Below, one piece after another: positions 33,318 to 40,173 of a stretch of 64,000 nucleotides of DNA; within the stretch, counting starts at the first letter, position 1, and every line of letters begins with the position of its first letter. Both the position numbers and the translations under genes were made by a program. The stretch comes from an uncultured Clostridia bacterium (GTDB lineage: Bacteria; Bacillota; Clostridia; Saccharofermentanales; Saccharofermentanaceae): assembly GCA_946403085.1 (NCBI GenBank), contig CAMIYM010000001.1, positions 210,638-274,637 on the forward strand, given 5' to 3'. The notes below the pieces were generated by a model, which saw only the letters and a program-made list of their open reading frames with translations, had not been told where the DNA came from and ran no database searches.

Positions 33318-33857
33318 ATGACCAGATTAAAAGATAAGTACGTTTCCGAAGTTGCACCCGCACTTCAGGAGAAGTTCAAGTACAGCTCATCCATGCAGAT
33401 CCCGAAGATCGACAAGATCGTTCTCAACATGGGTGTAGGTGAAGTTAAGGATAACCCGAAGGCTCTTGAGAGCGCTATGCGTGACATGGGCATCATTGCA
33501 GGTCAGAAGCCTGTAGCTACGGTTTCCACAAAGTCAATCGCAGCATTCAAGCTCAGAGAGGGCATGAAGATCGGATGCAAGGTAACTTTGAGAGGCGATA
33601 ATATGTATTACTTCCTCGATAAGCTCATCAGCCTTGCTCTTCCCCGTGTACGTGACTTCCGCGGAATCAATCCCAATTCCTTCGACGGACACGGTAACTA
33701 TGCGATGGGTATCAAGGAGCAACTCATGTTCCCTGAAATCGACTACGATAAGATTGATAAGATTCGCGGTATGGACATCATCATTGTTACTACTGCCGGA
33801 ACAGACGAAGAGGCATTCGAGCTCCTTAAGCTCATGGGCATGCCTTTCCGCAAGTAA
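33318..33857 (+). CDS. rplE: ribosomal protein L5
   Basis: 179 residues, standard. '[14 protein letters not shown]' and '[20 protein letters not shown]' are typical. Binds 5S rRNA and contacts P-site tRNA. Closely packed between rplX and rpsN. Confidence 0.97.
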   Translation: MTRLKDKYVSEVAPALQEKFKYSSSMQIPKIDKIVLNMGVGEVKDNPKALESAMRDMGIIAGQKPVATVSTKSIAAFKLREGMKIGCKVTLRGDNMYYFLDKLISLALPRVRDFRGINPNSFDGHGNYAMGIKEQLMFPEIDYDKIDKIRGMDIIIVTTAGTDEEAFELLKLMGMPFRK

Positions 33858-33875
33858 TTTGGAGGAGAATAACAC

Positions 33876-34061
33876 ATGGCAAAGAAGTCAATGATTCTTA
33901 AGTCTCAGAAGACACCCAAGTTTTCCACTCAGCAGCACAACCGCTGCAAGCTTTGCGGAAGACCTCATGCTTATATCCGTAAGTACGGCATCTGCCGTCT
34001 CTGCTTCCGCGATTTGGCATACAAGGGAGAGATTCCGGGCGTAAGAAAGGCAAGCTGGTAA
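33876..34061 (+). CDS. rpsN: ribosomal protein S14, zinc-binding (type Z)
   Basis: 61 residues. Two C-x2-C pairs, 'CKLCGRPH' and 'CRLCFRDLA', form the zinc knot of the short S14 type. Zinc-free paralogs in many Firmicutes replace it in zinc shortage; none is seen here. GGAGG precedes ATG 33876. Confidence 0.97.
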   Translation: MAKKSMILKSQKTPKFSTQQHNRCKLCGRPHAYIRKYGICRLCFRDLAYKGEIPGVRKASW

Positions 34062-34113
34062 CAGTTTCTTTCTTAAGAATTAGAACTGTCCATAACTAAC
34101 AGGAGGAAGAATT

Positions 34114-34509
34114 ATGCAGATTACAGATGCAATCGCAGATATGCTTACAAGAATCCGCAATGCCGGTACTGCAGGACACGCTACAGTCGATGTTCCCCAG
34201 TCCAATATGAAGAAGGCTATTGCTCAGATTCTCCTTGATGAAGGATACATTGAGAAGTTTGAGACTCTTGAGGGAAATACTCAGGGTATCATCAGAATCA
34301 CTCTCAAGTATTCGGGCAGAAAGCCGGTTATCTCCGGTATCAAGAGAATCTCCAAGCCCGGTCTTCGTACTTATGCGGATAAGGAGAATCTGCCTAGAGT
34401 ATTGAACGGCTTAGGCGTTGCTATCATCTCTACATCTAAGGGTGTAATGACTGATAAGCAGGCTAGAAAGCTTGGTGTAGGCGGCGAAGTTCTCGCTTAT
34501 ATTTGGTAA
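34114..34509 (+). CDS. rpsH: ribosomal protein S8
   Basis: 131 residues, standard. '[16 protein letters not shown]' start and '[20 protein letters not shown]' end region are typical. 30S protein that in enterobacteria also represses the spc operon by binding an rRNA-like hairpin. A 108-base gap follows before rplF. Confidence 0.97.
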   Translation: MQITDAIADMLTRIRNAGTAGHATVDVPQSNMKKAIAQILLDEGYIEKFETLEGNTQGIIRITLKYSGRKPVISGIKRISKPGLRTYADKENLPRVLNGLGVAIISTSKGVMTDKQARKLGVGGEVLAYIW

Positions 34510-34617
34510 CTTTTAGAAGTCTTAAAGGCTTCCTAAAGATATACATCTCTGAAAAGCCTTGGGCTTTGCGACATACGGGCCCAAAGGTTAAATCTTAAGA
34601 GCAGGAGGAAAATTTAT
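34510..34617 (+). other. structured gap between rpsH and rplF
   Basis: The gap is 108 bases. CCTTGGGC near 34557-34564 can pair with GCCCAAAGG near 34579-34587, and GAAG/CTTC arms occur near 34517-34532. No T-run follows. It could be a processing site or a binding site for a ribosomal protein such as S8, but nothing specific can be shown. Confidence 0.35.
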
Positions 34618-35157
34618 ATGTCAAGAATCGGCAGAATGCCCATAGTCGTTCCTGCAGGCGTCGACGTTAAGATCGATGGTCAGCACGTAACGGTTAAGGG
34701 CGGCAAAGCAGAGCTCTCACTTGATGTTCATCCGGACATCACAGTAAAGCTGGAGGATGGACAGATCACAGTTACACGTCCTTCCGATGATAAGAATCAT
34801 CGTTCACTCCACGGCCTTACAAGAGCGCTCATTCAGAATATGGTAACCGGCGTACACGATGGTTTCTCTAAGACATTGGAGATCAACGGTGTAGGTTACA
34901 GAGCAACAAAGCAGGGCAACAAGGTTGTATTCAACCTTGGTTATTCACATCCTATCGAGATGGTTGAACCCGCTGGCATCACAATCGATGTTAAAGACAA
35001 CCAGGTCATCGTTTCCGGTGCTGATAAGCAGCTCGTAGGCGAGACAGCAGCAAAGATCCGTTCTCTCAGAGTTCCTGATGTTTATAAGGGCAAGGGTATC
35101 AAGTATGCCGGCGAGCACCTTATCATCAAGGAAGGTAAGACCGGTGCTAAGAAGTAA
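34618..35157 (+). CDS. rplF: ribosomal protein L6
   Basis: 179 residues, two tandem L6 folds. '[17 protein letters not shown]' start and C-terminal '[15 protein letters not shown]' are diagnostic. 50S protein near the GTPase centre. AGGAGG precedes ATG 34618. Confidence 0.97.
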   Translation: MSRIGRMPIVVPAGVDVKIDGQHVTVKGGKAELSLDVHPDITVKLEDGQITVTRPSDDKNHRSLHGLTRALIQNMVTGVHDGFSKTLEINGVGYRATKQGNKVVFNLGYSHPIEMVEPAGITIDVKDNQVIVSGADKQLVGETAAKIRSLRVPDVYKGKGIKYAGEHLIIKEGKTGAKK

Positions 35158-35180
35158 GGCGCAAAGGGGGTATATTCAAC

Positions 35181-35549
35181 ATGATTGGTAGAATTGATAA
35201 AAACGAAATTCGTAAGAGAAAGCATGTTCGTGTAAGAAAGAAGATTTCCGGAACGACAGAGTGCCCTCGTCTTTGCGTATATAGAAGCAACAGCCACATT
35301 TACGCTCAGATCATCGATGATACAAAGGGAGTCACACTTGCAAGCGCTTCTACGCTCGACAAGGAGATCAAGGGCTCCGTATCCGTTGGCAGCAACATCG
35401 AGGCAGCTAAAGCAGTTGGTAAGCTTATCGGTGAGCGCGCAATTGCCAAGGATATCAAGGACGTAGTATTTGACCGTGGCGGATATCTCTATCACGGAAG
35501 AGTACAGGCTTTGGCAGAGGCGGCAAGAGAAGCCGGTCTCTCATTCTAA
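35181..35549 (+). CDS. rplR: ribosomal protein L18
   Basis: 122 residues. '[15 protein letters not shown]', '[18 protein letters not shown]' and '[20 protein letters not shown]' match L18, which binds 5S rRNA with L5. Ribosome site AAAGGGGG. Confidence 0.97.
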   Translation: MIGRIDKNEIRKRKHVRVRKKISGTTECPRLCVYRSNSHIYAQIIDDTKGVTLASASTLDKEIKGSVSVGSNIEAAKAVGKLIGERAIAKDIKDVVFDRGGYLYHGRVQALAEAAREAGLSF

Positions 35550-35567
35550 TCGGGAGGAGCAAATTAG

Positions 35568-36086
35568 ATGGCTTTAGAGTCTAAGAACAATTCAAGAGAA
35601 GAGAAGAAGGATAAAGAGTTCGAAGAGCGCGTTATCCACATCGGCCGTGTTTCCAAGACTGTTAAGGGCGGTAAGAACATGAGATTTGCTGCTCTCGTAG
35701 TTATCGGTGACAGAAAGGGCCGTGTAGGTAAGGGCATCGGTAAGTCCACCGAAGTTCCGGACGCTATCAGAAAGGGTATCGAAGAAGCAAAGAAGAACAT
35801 CGTTGATGTTTCAATTGTTAACGGTACTATCCCTCACGAGACAGTTGGTGAATTTGCTGCAGCTCACATCGTTATGAAGCCTGCTGCAAACGGTACCGGT
35901 GTTATCGCTGGCGGTCCTGTTCGTTCAGTTTGCGAGCTCGCAGGAATCACAGATATCCGTACAAAGTCTATCGGATCCAACAATCCTAATAACATGGTTA
36001 ACGCTACTATCGAGGGTCTTAAGTCCTTGAAGTCTGCTGAAGAAGTTGCAAGACTTCGCGGCAAGACAGTTAACGAGATTAAGTAA
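35568..36086 (+). CDS. rpsE: ribosomal protein S5
   Basis: 172 residues. '[21 protein letters not shown]' (in part), '[15 protein letters not shown]'-type loop and '[20 protein letters not shown]' are typical. It lies at the mRNA entry site and helps decoding accuracy. GGGAGG upstream. Confidence 0.97.
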   Translation: MALESKNNSREEKKDKEFEERVIHIGRVSKTVKGGKNMRFAALVVIGDRKGRVGKGIGKSTEVPDAIRKGIEEAKKNIVDVSIVNGTIPHETVGEFAAAHIVMKPAANGTGVIAGGPVRSVCELAGITDIRTKSIGSNNPNNMVNATIEGLKSLKSAEEVARLRGKTVNEIK

Positions 36087-36101
36087 GGAGGTCTGACGGT
36101 A

Positions 36102-36281
36102 ATGGCTAACATTAAGATTACACTTGTCAAGAGCGTAAACAAGGCAAGAGAGGCTGAAAAGGCTACTGTCAGAGCTCTTGGTTTAAAGAAGATCGGTCAG
36201 ACTGTTGAGAAGACAGACAATGAGGCTACACGCGGCATGATCAAAAAGGCTGTTAACTATGTAGCCGTTGAAGAGAATTAA
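36102..36281 (+). CDS. rpmD: ribosomal protein L30
   Basis: 59 residues, read directly from the sequence: it opens 'MANIKITLVKSVNKA', contains 'RALGLKKIGQTVEKTDN' and ends 'NYVAVEEN', the L30 pattern. AAGGAGG lies upstream of ATG 36102. It fills the space between rpsE and rplO, the standard gene order. Confidence 0.95.
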   Translation: MANIKITLVKSVNKAREAEKATVRALGLKKIGQTVEKTDNEATRGMIKKAVNYVAVEEN

Positions 36282-36293
36282 TGGAGGTGCCAC

Positions 36294-36737
36294 ATGAAGC
36301 TCAATGAAATGACTTCCGCAGGCAACGTAAAAGCATATCGTAAGGGCAGAGGTCCCGGATCCGGTAACGGCAAGACAGCTGGCCGTGGTCATAAGGGCCA
36401 GAACGCTCGTTCAGGCGGCGGCGTAAGACCCGGATTCGAAGGTGGTCAGATGCCCCTTTACAGACGTCTCCCTAAGAGAGGCTTCAACAACAAGAGATTT
36501 GCTCCTGCTTACATTACAATCAACGTTAAGGACCTTGAAGTATTTGAAAACGGAACAACAGTTGACGCAAAGGCAATCGCTGAAAAGGGCATCATCTCTG
36601 TTCCTAAGACAAATGACGGCATCAAGATCCTCGGTAACGGCGAGCTCACAAAGAAGCTCAATGTAACAGCTGCTAAGTTCACAGCTACAGCTAAGGAGAA
36701 GATCGAGAAGGCCGGAGGCACAGTTACGGAGGGCTAA
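36294..36737 (+). CDS. rplO: ribosomal protein L15
   Basis: 147 residues. Gly/Arg-rich start with '[20 protein letters not shown]' and '[10 protein letters not shown]' is diagnostic. Late-assembly 50S protein. GGAGG precedes ATG 36294; secY follows after 5 bases. Confidence 0.97.
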   Translation: MKLNEMTSAGNVKAYRKGRGPGSGNGKTAGRGHKGQNARSGGGVRPGFEGGQMPLYRRLPKRGFNNKRFAPAYITINVKDLEVFENGTTVDAKAIAEKGIISVPKTNDGIKILGNGELTKKLNVTAAKFTATAKEKIEKAGGTVTEG

Positions 36738-36742
36738 TAGGC

Positions 36743-38086
36743 ATGAATGGTATTTTTGATACTGCAGTAAACGCTTTTCGTGTAGAGTCTATACGCAAAA
36801 GACTGCTCTATACCTTCATGATCCTGGGCATCTTCATGCTCGGCGGCCTTGTACCTGTACCGGGAATTGACGGAGAGAAGTTTACTTCTGTTATCCAGCA
36901 GTGGGGACAGTTAGGAAGCATCATGGACCTCATCTCAGGTGGTGGATTCATGCATGCATCTATCCTCTCTCTCGGTGTATCACCTTATATCAACGCATCA
37001 ATCATCATTCAGCTTCTTACTGTCGTAATCCCTGCTTTGGAAGATATGTCCAAAGAAGGTGAAGCCGGCAGAAAGAAGATGGATAAGATCACACGTGTAT
37101 CAGCAATCTGCCTGGCATTTGTCCAGTCCTGCCTGTTCACATATTCAACACGTTCAGCTCTTAACTCAAGCCTTCCCAAGTGGCTTAATGCAGCTCTCGT
37201 TGTTTGTGTATTCACAGCAGGTGCAGCAATCGTTGTCTTCTTAGGTGAGAAGATCAATGACAAGGGTATCGGTAACGGTGTCTCCTTGATAATCTTTGCA
37301 GGTATCGTTGTTCGTCTTCCTGATATGGCTAAGACACTTTATGAGAAGAGCGTTGATGTCAGTGATTCTATCGAGAATCCTGTTTTGGGAATCTTAGTTG
37401 GAGTGCTTGTATTCATCGTAGTTGCACTTATCTCCATCCTCATAATCGTATTCGTTCTATATGTCCAGAATGCGGAGAGAAGAATTCCTGTTCAGTACTC
37501 AAAGAAGGTTATCGGCAGACAGCAGCGCGGTGGTAACAGAGATTACATTCCGCTCAAGGTAAATATGTCAGGTGTTATGCCTGTTATCTTTACTATGTCA
37601 CTCCTGGCTATCCCTTCAATCATAATCAACCTGTTCTTCAGCAACAGCGAGAACAAGGTTGCAGTATGGCTTAAGACTGCATTCACAGGCAGTGCTTATT
37701 ACTACATCATTTACTTCCTTCTCGTAATCGCGTTTACATTCTTCTATACGGCGATCAATTTCCATCCCGTTGAGATTGCAAACAACATCACAAAGAACGG
37801 CGGTATGATCAATGGTATAAGATCAGGTAAGCCTACGACTGATTTCATCAAGTCAACTGCTTTCAGATTGAACTGGATCGAAGCATTCTTCCTTACACTG
37901 GTATGTATCGTTCCTACGATCGTTGGTATCCTCACAGGATTCCAGAACGTATGGTTCGCAGGTACATCAGTATTGATCCTTACAGGTGTTGCCAATGACC
38001 TCATCGTTCAGGTCGAAGGTGAACTTGAGGTTAGAAGTCCTAAGGGCTTCCTCGAAGATCTTACGATCAAGACAGGCAGAAGGTAA
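36743..38086 (+). CDS. secY: protein translocase subunit SecY
   Basis: 447 residues with about ten membrane segments; 'LGVSPYINASIIIQLL' and 'VIGRQQRGG' are SecY hallmarks, the latter in the cytosolic loop that contacts SecA and the ribosome. Forms the SecYEG channel. Last gene of this operon: a terminator follows, and the usual downstream adk, map, infA and alpha-operon genes are absent. Confidence 0.97.
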   Translation: MNGIFDTAVNAFRVESIRKRLLYTFMILGIFMLGGLVPVPGIDGEKFTSVIQQWGQLGSIMDLISGGGFMHASILSLGVSPYINASIIIQLLTVVIPALEDMSKEGEAGRKKMDKITRVSAICLAFVQSCLFTYSTRSALNSSLPKWLNAALVVCVFTAGAAIVVFLGEKINDKGIGNGVSLIIFAGIVVRLPDMAKTLYEKSVDVSDSIENPVLGILVGVLVFIVVALISILIIVFVLYVQNAERRIPVQYSKKVIGRQQRGGNRDYIPLKVNMSGVMPVIFTMSLLAIPSIIINLFFSNSENKVAVWLKTAFTGSAYYYIIYFLLVIAFTFFYTAINFHPVEIANNITKNGGMINGIRSGKPTTDFIKSTAFRLNWIEAFFLTLVCIVPTIVGILTGFQNVWFAGTSVLILTGVANDLIVQVEGELEVRSPKGFLEDLTIKTGRR

Positions 38087-38113
38087 TCTATTTACTGCAA
38101 TTAAAAAGCTTAC

Positions 38114-38142
38114 AAGGCTGTCCCATGAGGGGCAGCCTTTTT
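38114..38142 (+). terminator. intrinsic terminator of the S10-spc operon
   Basis: AAGGCTG-CCC (38114-38124) pairs with GGG-CAGCCTT (38129-38139), followed by TTTTT. It ends the operon directly after secY. Confidence 0.88.
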
Positions 38143-38173
38143 GCTTGTGATACAAAAGTAATGTCATCTGGAT

Positions 38174-38179
38174 TATAAT
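38174..38179 (+). promoter_or_regulatory. -10 box placed for a leaderless transcript
   Basis: A perfect TATAAT ends 7 bases before the ATG at 38187, so transcription would begin at or within a base of the start codon. There is no ribosome-binding sequence upstream of that ATG. No good -35 box is seen (TACAAA at 38151-38156). Confidence 0.5.
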
Positions 38180-38186
38180 TGTCTCT

Positions 38187-39332
38187 ATGAGCAATTTACT
38201 TGATTATCTGGCATGGAGAGGAGACCTTCCTCTTTCGAGAGATCCTTTTAACAGTATCGACGCGGCATTGCTGTCGAGCCTGTCTTATGTTGATTTCTCA
38301 AATGTCGTGCCGGCAAAAGGCAAGGGAAAGATAACAATGAAAGAAGCTTCAAAGAAGTTCTTTGAGCTTCATTCCGAGAAGGAACTTGCCGCAGATAAAT
38401 CGTTTATTGCTTTTGCGCCTTCGCTTCTGAGGGCACTTGCCGCATCAGACAGATTCAAGGACGCATACCTCTCTAACTATGCTGACGATTCTGATGTCGG
38501 AAGGCAGATACAGTTCGCGGCAGTTGAGATAGATACTTCAGATGGTGCAGCCTTTATCTCCTACAGGGGAACAGATGATAAGATAATCGGCTGGAAGGAA
38601 GACTTTAACTTAAGTTACATGACAGTTCCTTCCGAGACAGAAGCTGTTATCTATCTGCAGGATGTAATGGCAGGAAGAACAGAGCGGATACGTCTGGGTG
38701 GTCATTCCAAAGGCGGTCATCTGGCAATATACGCTGCAGCAATGACAACGCATGACCTGGCTTTGCGGATAGAGACCATTTACAGCTTTGACGGTCCGGG
38801 ATTCGGATATAACAAGGCAATTCTCGATTCTGATCAGTTCAAATATATACAGCCGAAGATCGAGAAGTTTATCCCTCAGACATCAATCGTTGGAAAACTT
38901 CTGACGACATCCGTAAAACCGGTTGTCGTAAAGAGTACTGAACTCGGTATCATGCAGCACGACCCGCTTTCGTGGCAGCTTGAAGGAAAGGCTTTTGAGA
39001 CACTGGCCTTTACTGATAAGATAAGCAATGCCTTTGATGAATCGATGACCAAGTGGTTAGACGAGATGAGTTTTGATGAGAGAAGAGAGTTTGTAGATGA
39101 TCTGTTCTCTGTTTTCGAAGCATCCGGATGCGATACATTAAGTTCATTAACGAAGGTCGGCATCAAGGGAACTAAGGCAATGATAGAACGCATGAGACAG
39201 ATCAAGAGTGCTTCCGGTGAGAAGGTAAGAACGCTCGTTAAGATGTTCTTCGTTAATTTCAATGCTTTAGGCGAAGGCAACAGCGCTCTGGGTCTGGTTG
39301 CCAATATCAAGAACAAGACGGAAAACAAATAA
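38187..39332 (+). CDS. DUF2974 (Mbeg1-like) alpha/beta hydrolase
   Basis: 381 residues. The nucleophile elbow 'LGGHSKGGHLAIYAA' (G-H-S-K-G, ~172-176) and the preceding 'FISYRGTDD' strand are typical of the Mbeg1-like/DUF2974 lipase-related family common in Firmicutes. No signal peptide is evident, so probably cytosolic. The substrate is unknown. ATG 38187 lacks a ribosome site and lies 7 bases after a TATAAT, suggesting a leaderless mRNA. A histidine phosphatase gene follows after 2 bases. Confidence 0.85.
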   Translation: MSNLLDYLAWRGDLPLSRDPFNSIDAALLSSLSYVDFSNVVPAKGKGKITMKEASKKFFELHSEKELAADKSFIAFAPSLLRALAASDRFKDAYLSNYADDSDVGRQIQFAAVEIDTSDGAAFISYRGTDDKIIGWKEDFNLSYMTVPSETEAVIYLQDVMAGRTERIRLGGHSKGGHLAIYAAAMTTHDLALRIETIYSFDGPGFGYNKAILDSDQFKYIQPKIEKFIPQTSIVGKLLTTSVKPVVVKSTELGIMQHDPLSWQLEGKAFETLAFTDKISNAFDESMTKWLDEMSFDERREFVDDLFSVFEASGCDTLSSLTKVGIKGTKAMIERMRQIKSASGEKVRTLVKMFFVNFNALGEGNSALGLVANIKNKTENK

Positions 39333-39334
39333 CA

Positions 39335-39883
39335 ATGCTTTATATAATGAGACACGGGAAGACCGACTGGAACCTGCGCCACAAGCTTCAGGGAAAGACG
39401 GATATCCCGCTTAACGATATGGGTAGACAGATGGCATCGGATGCATGCGAACGCTATAAGGACGTGCATTTTGATGTTTGTTACTGCTCACCGCTTACAA
39501 GGGCAAGAGATACTGCCGAGCTGGTATTAAAGGGCAGGAACATTCCGATAATAATCGACGAAAGACTTGCTGAGATGGGATTTGGCATCTATGAAGGCAT
39601 TGAGGAAGTATTCGAAAAGCCGGAATGCCCTGTAAGAGTACTTTTCTTCAATCCCGATCAGTATGTGGCAGTGAATGGTGCGGAAAGCCTTGAAGATCTT
39701 ATATCCAGGACCGGAAGCTTCCTCGATGAGATAGCTTACCCTCTTGTAAAAGAAGGCAAGGATGTGCTGATCGTAGGCCACGGTGCAATGAACTCGGCCA
39801 TTATCGGACAGGTAAGACATACTCCGCTTAAGGATTTCTGGGCTGAAGGCCTCGAGAACTGCAAGCTGATAAAGATCCTTTAA
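39335..39883 (+). CDS. histidine phosphatase family protein
   Basis: 182 residues. 'YIMRHGKTDWNLRHKLQGKTD' type N-terminus carries the phospho-accepting His in R-H-G (~7), and 'VGHGAMNSAII' near residue 148 carries the second His. The fold is that of phosphoglycerate-mutase-like phosphatases such as CobC or PhoE, but the substrate is not evident. It is probably cotranscribed with the DUF2974 gene 2 bases upstream. Confidence 0.88.
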   Translation: MLYIMRHGKTDWNLRHKLQGKTDIPLNDMGRQMASDACERYKDVHFDVCYCSPLTRARDTAELVLKGRNIPIIIDERLAEMGFGIYEGIEEVFEKPECPVRVLFFNPDQYVAVNGAESLEDLISRTGSFLDEIAYPLVKEGKDVLIVGHGAMNSAIIGQVRHTPLKDFWAEGLENCKLIKIL

Positions 39884-39885
39884 TT

Positions 39886-39935
39886 CCCCAATAAAAGGAG
39901 CGACCACCCCGGGAAGGGTGGCCGCAAATATGGGG
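39886..39935. other. nested GC-rich hairpin
   Basis: Outer arms CCCCA (39886-39890) and TGGGG (39931-39935) enclose GCG-CCACCC / GGGTGG-CGC (39900-39925). No T-run follows on either strand, so it is more a processing or barrier structure than a classic terminator. The remainder of the gap to 40098 is AT-rich and shows no gene. Confidence 0.4.
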
Positions 39936-40098
39936 ATAATAGGAATAGAAAAATGTCTTTGTTGATATTTGAAGTATAGTTGATTTATCACTGAATTTCA
40001 ACGACCTAAATTTAATGATTATTAAATGATATTTAAAAGAAATATGAATGTTTTTACTGTAATATTAACTAACAAACAGTAAGCGATTTATTTGTAAG

Positions 40099-40144
40099 AA
40101 AACGGGGCCGGAAACTTAAGATCAGAAGTTTCCGGCCCTGTTTT
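40099..40144. terminator. strong bidirectional terminator
   Basis: AAAACgGGGCCGGAAACTT (40099-40117) pairs with AAGTTTCCGGCCCtGTTTT (40126-40144): 18 of 19 positions, flanked by A and T runs. It ends the minus-strand esterase-GH43 transcript and any read-through from the plus strand. Confidence 0.88.
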
Positions 40145-40173
40145 CGGGATGGTCCGAAGAATGAAGCTCCGGA

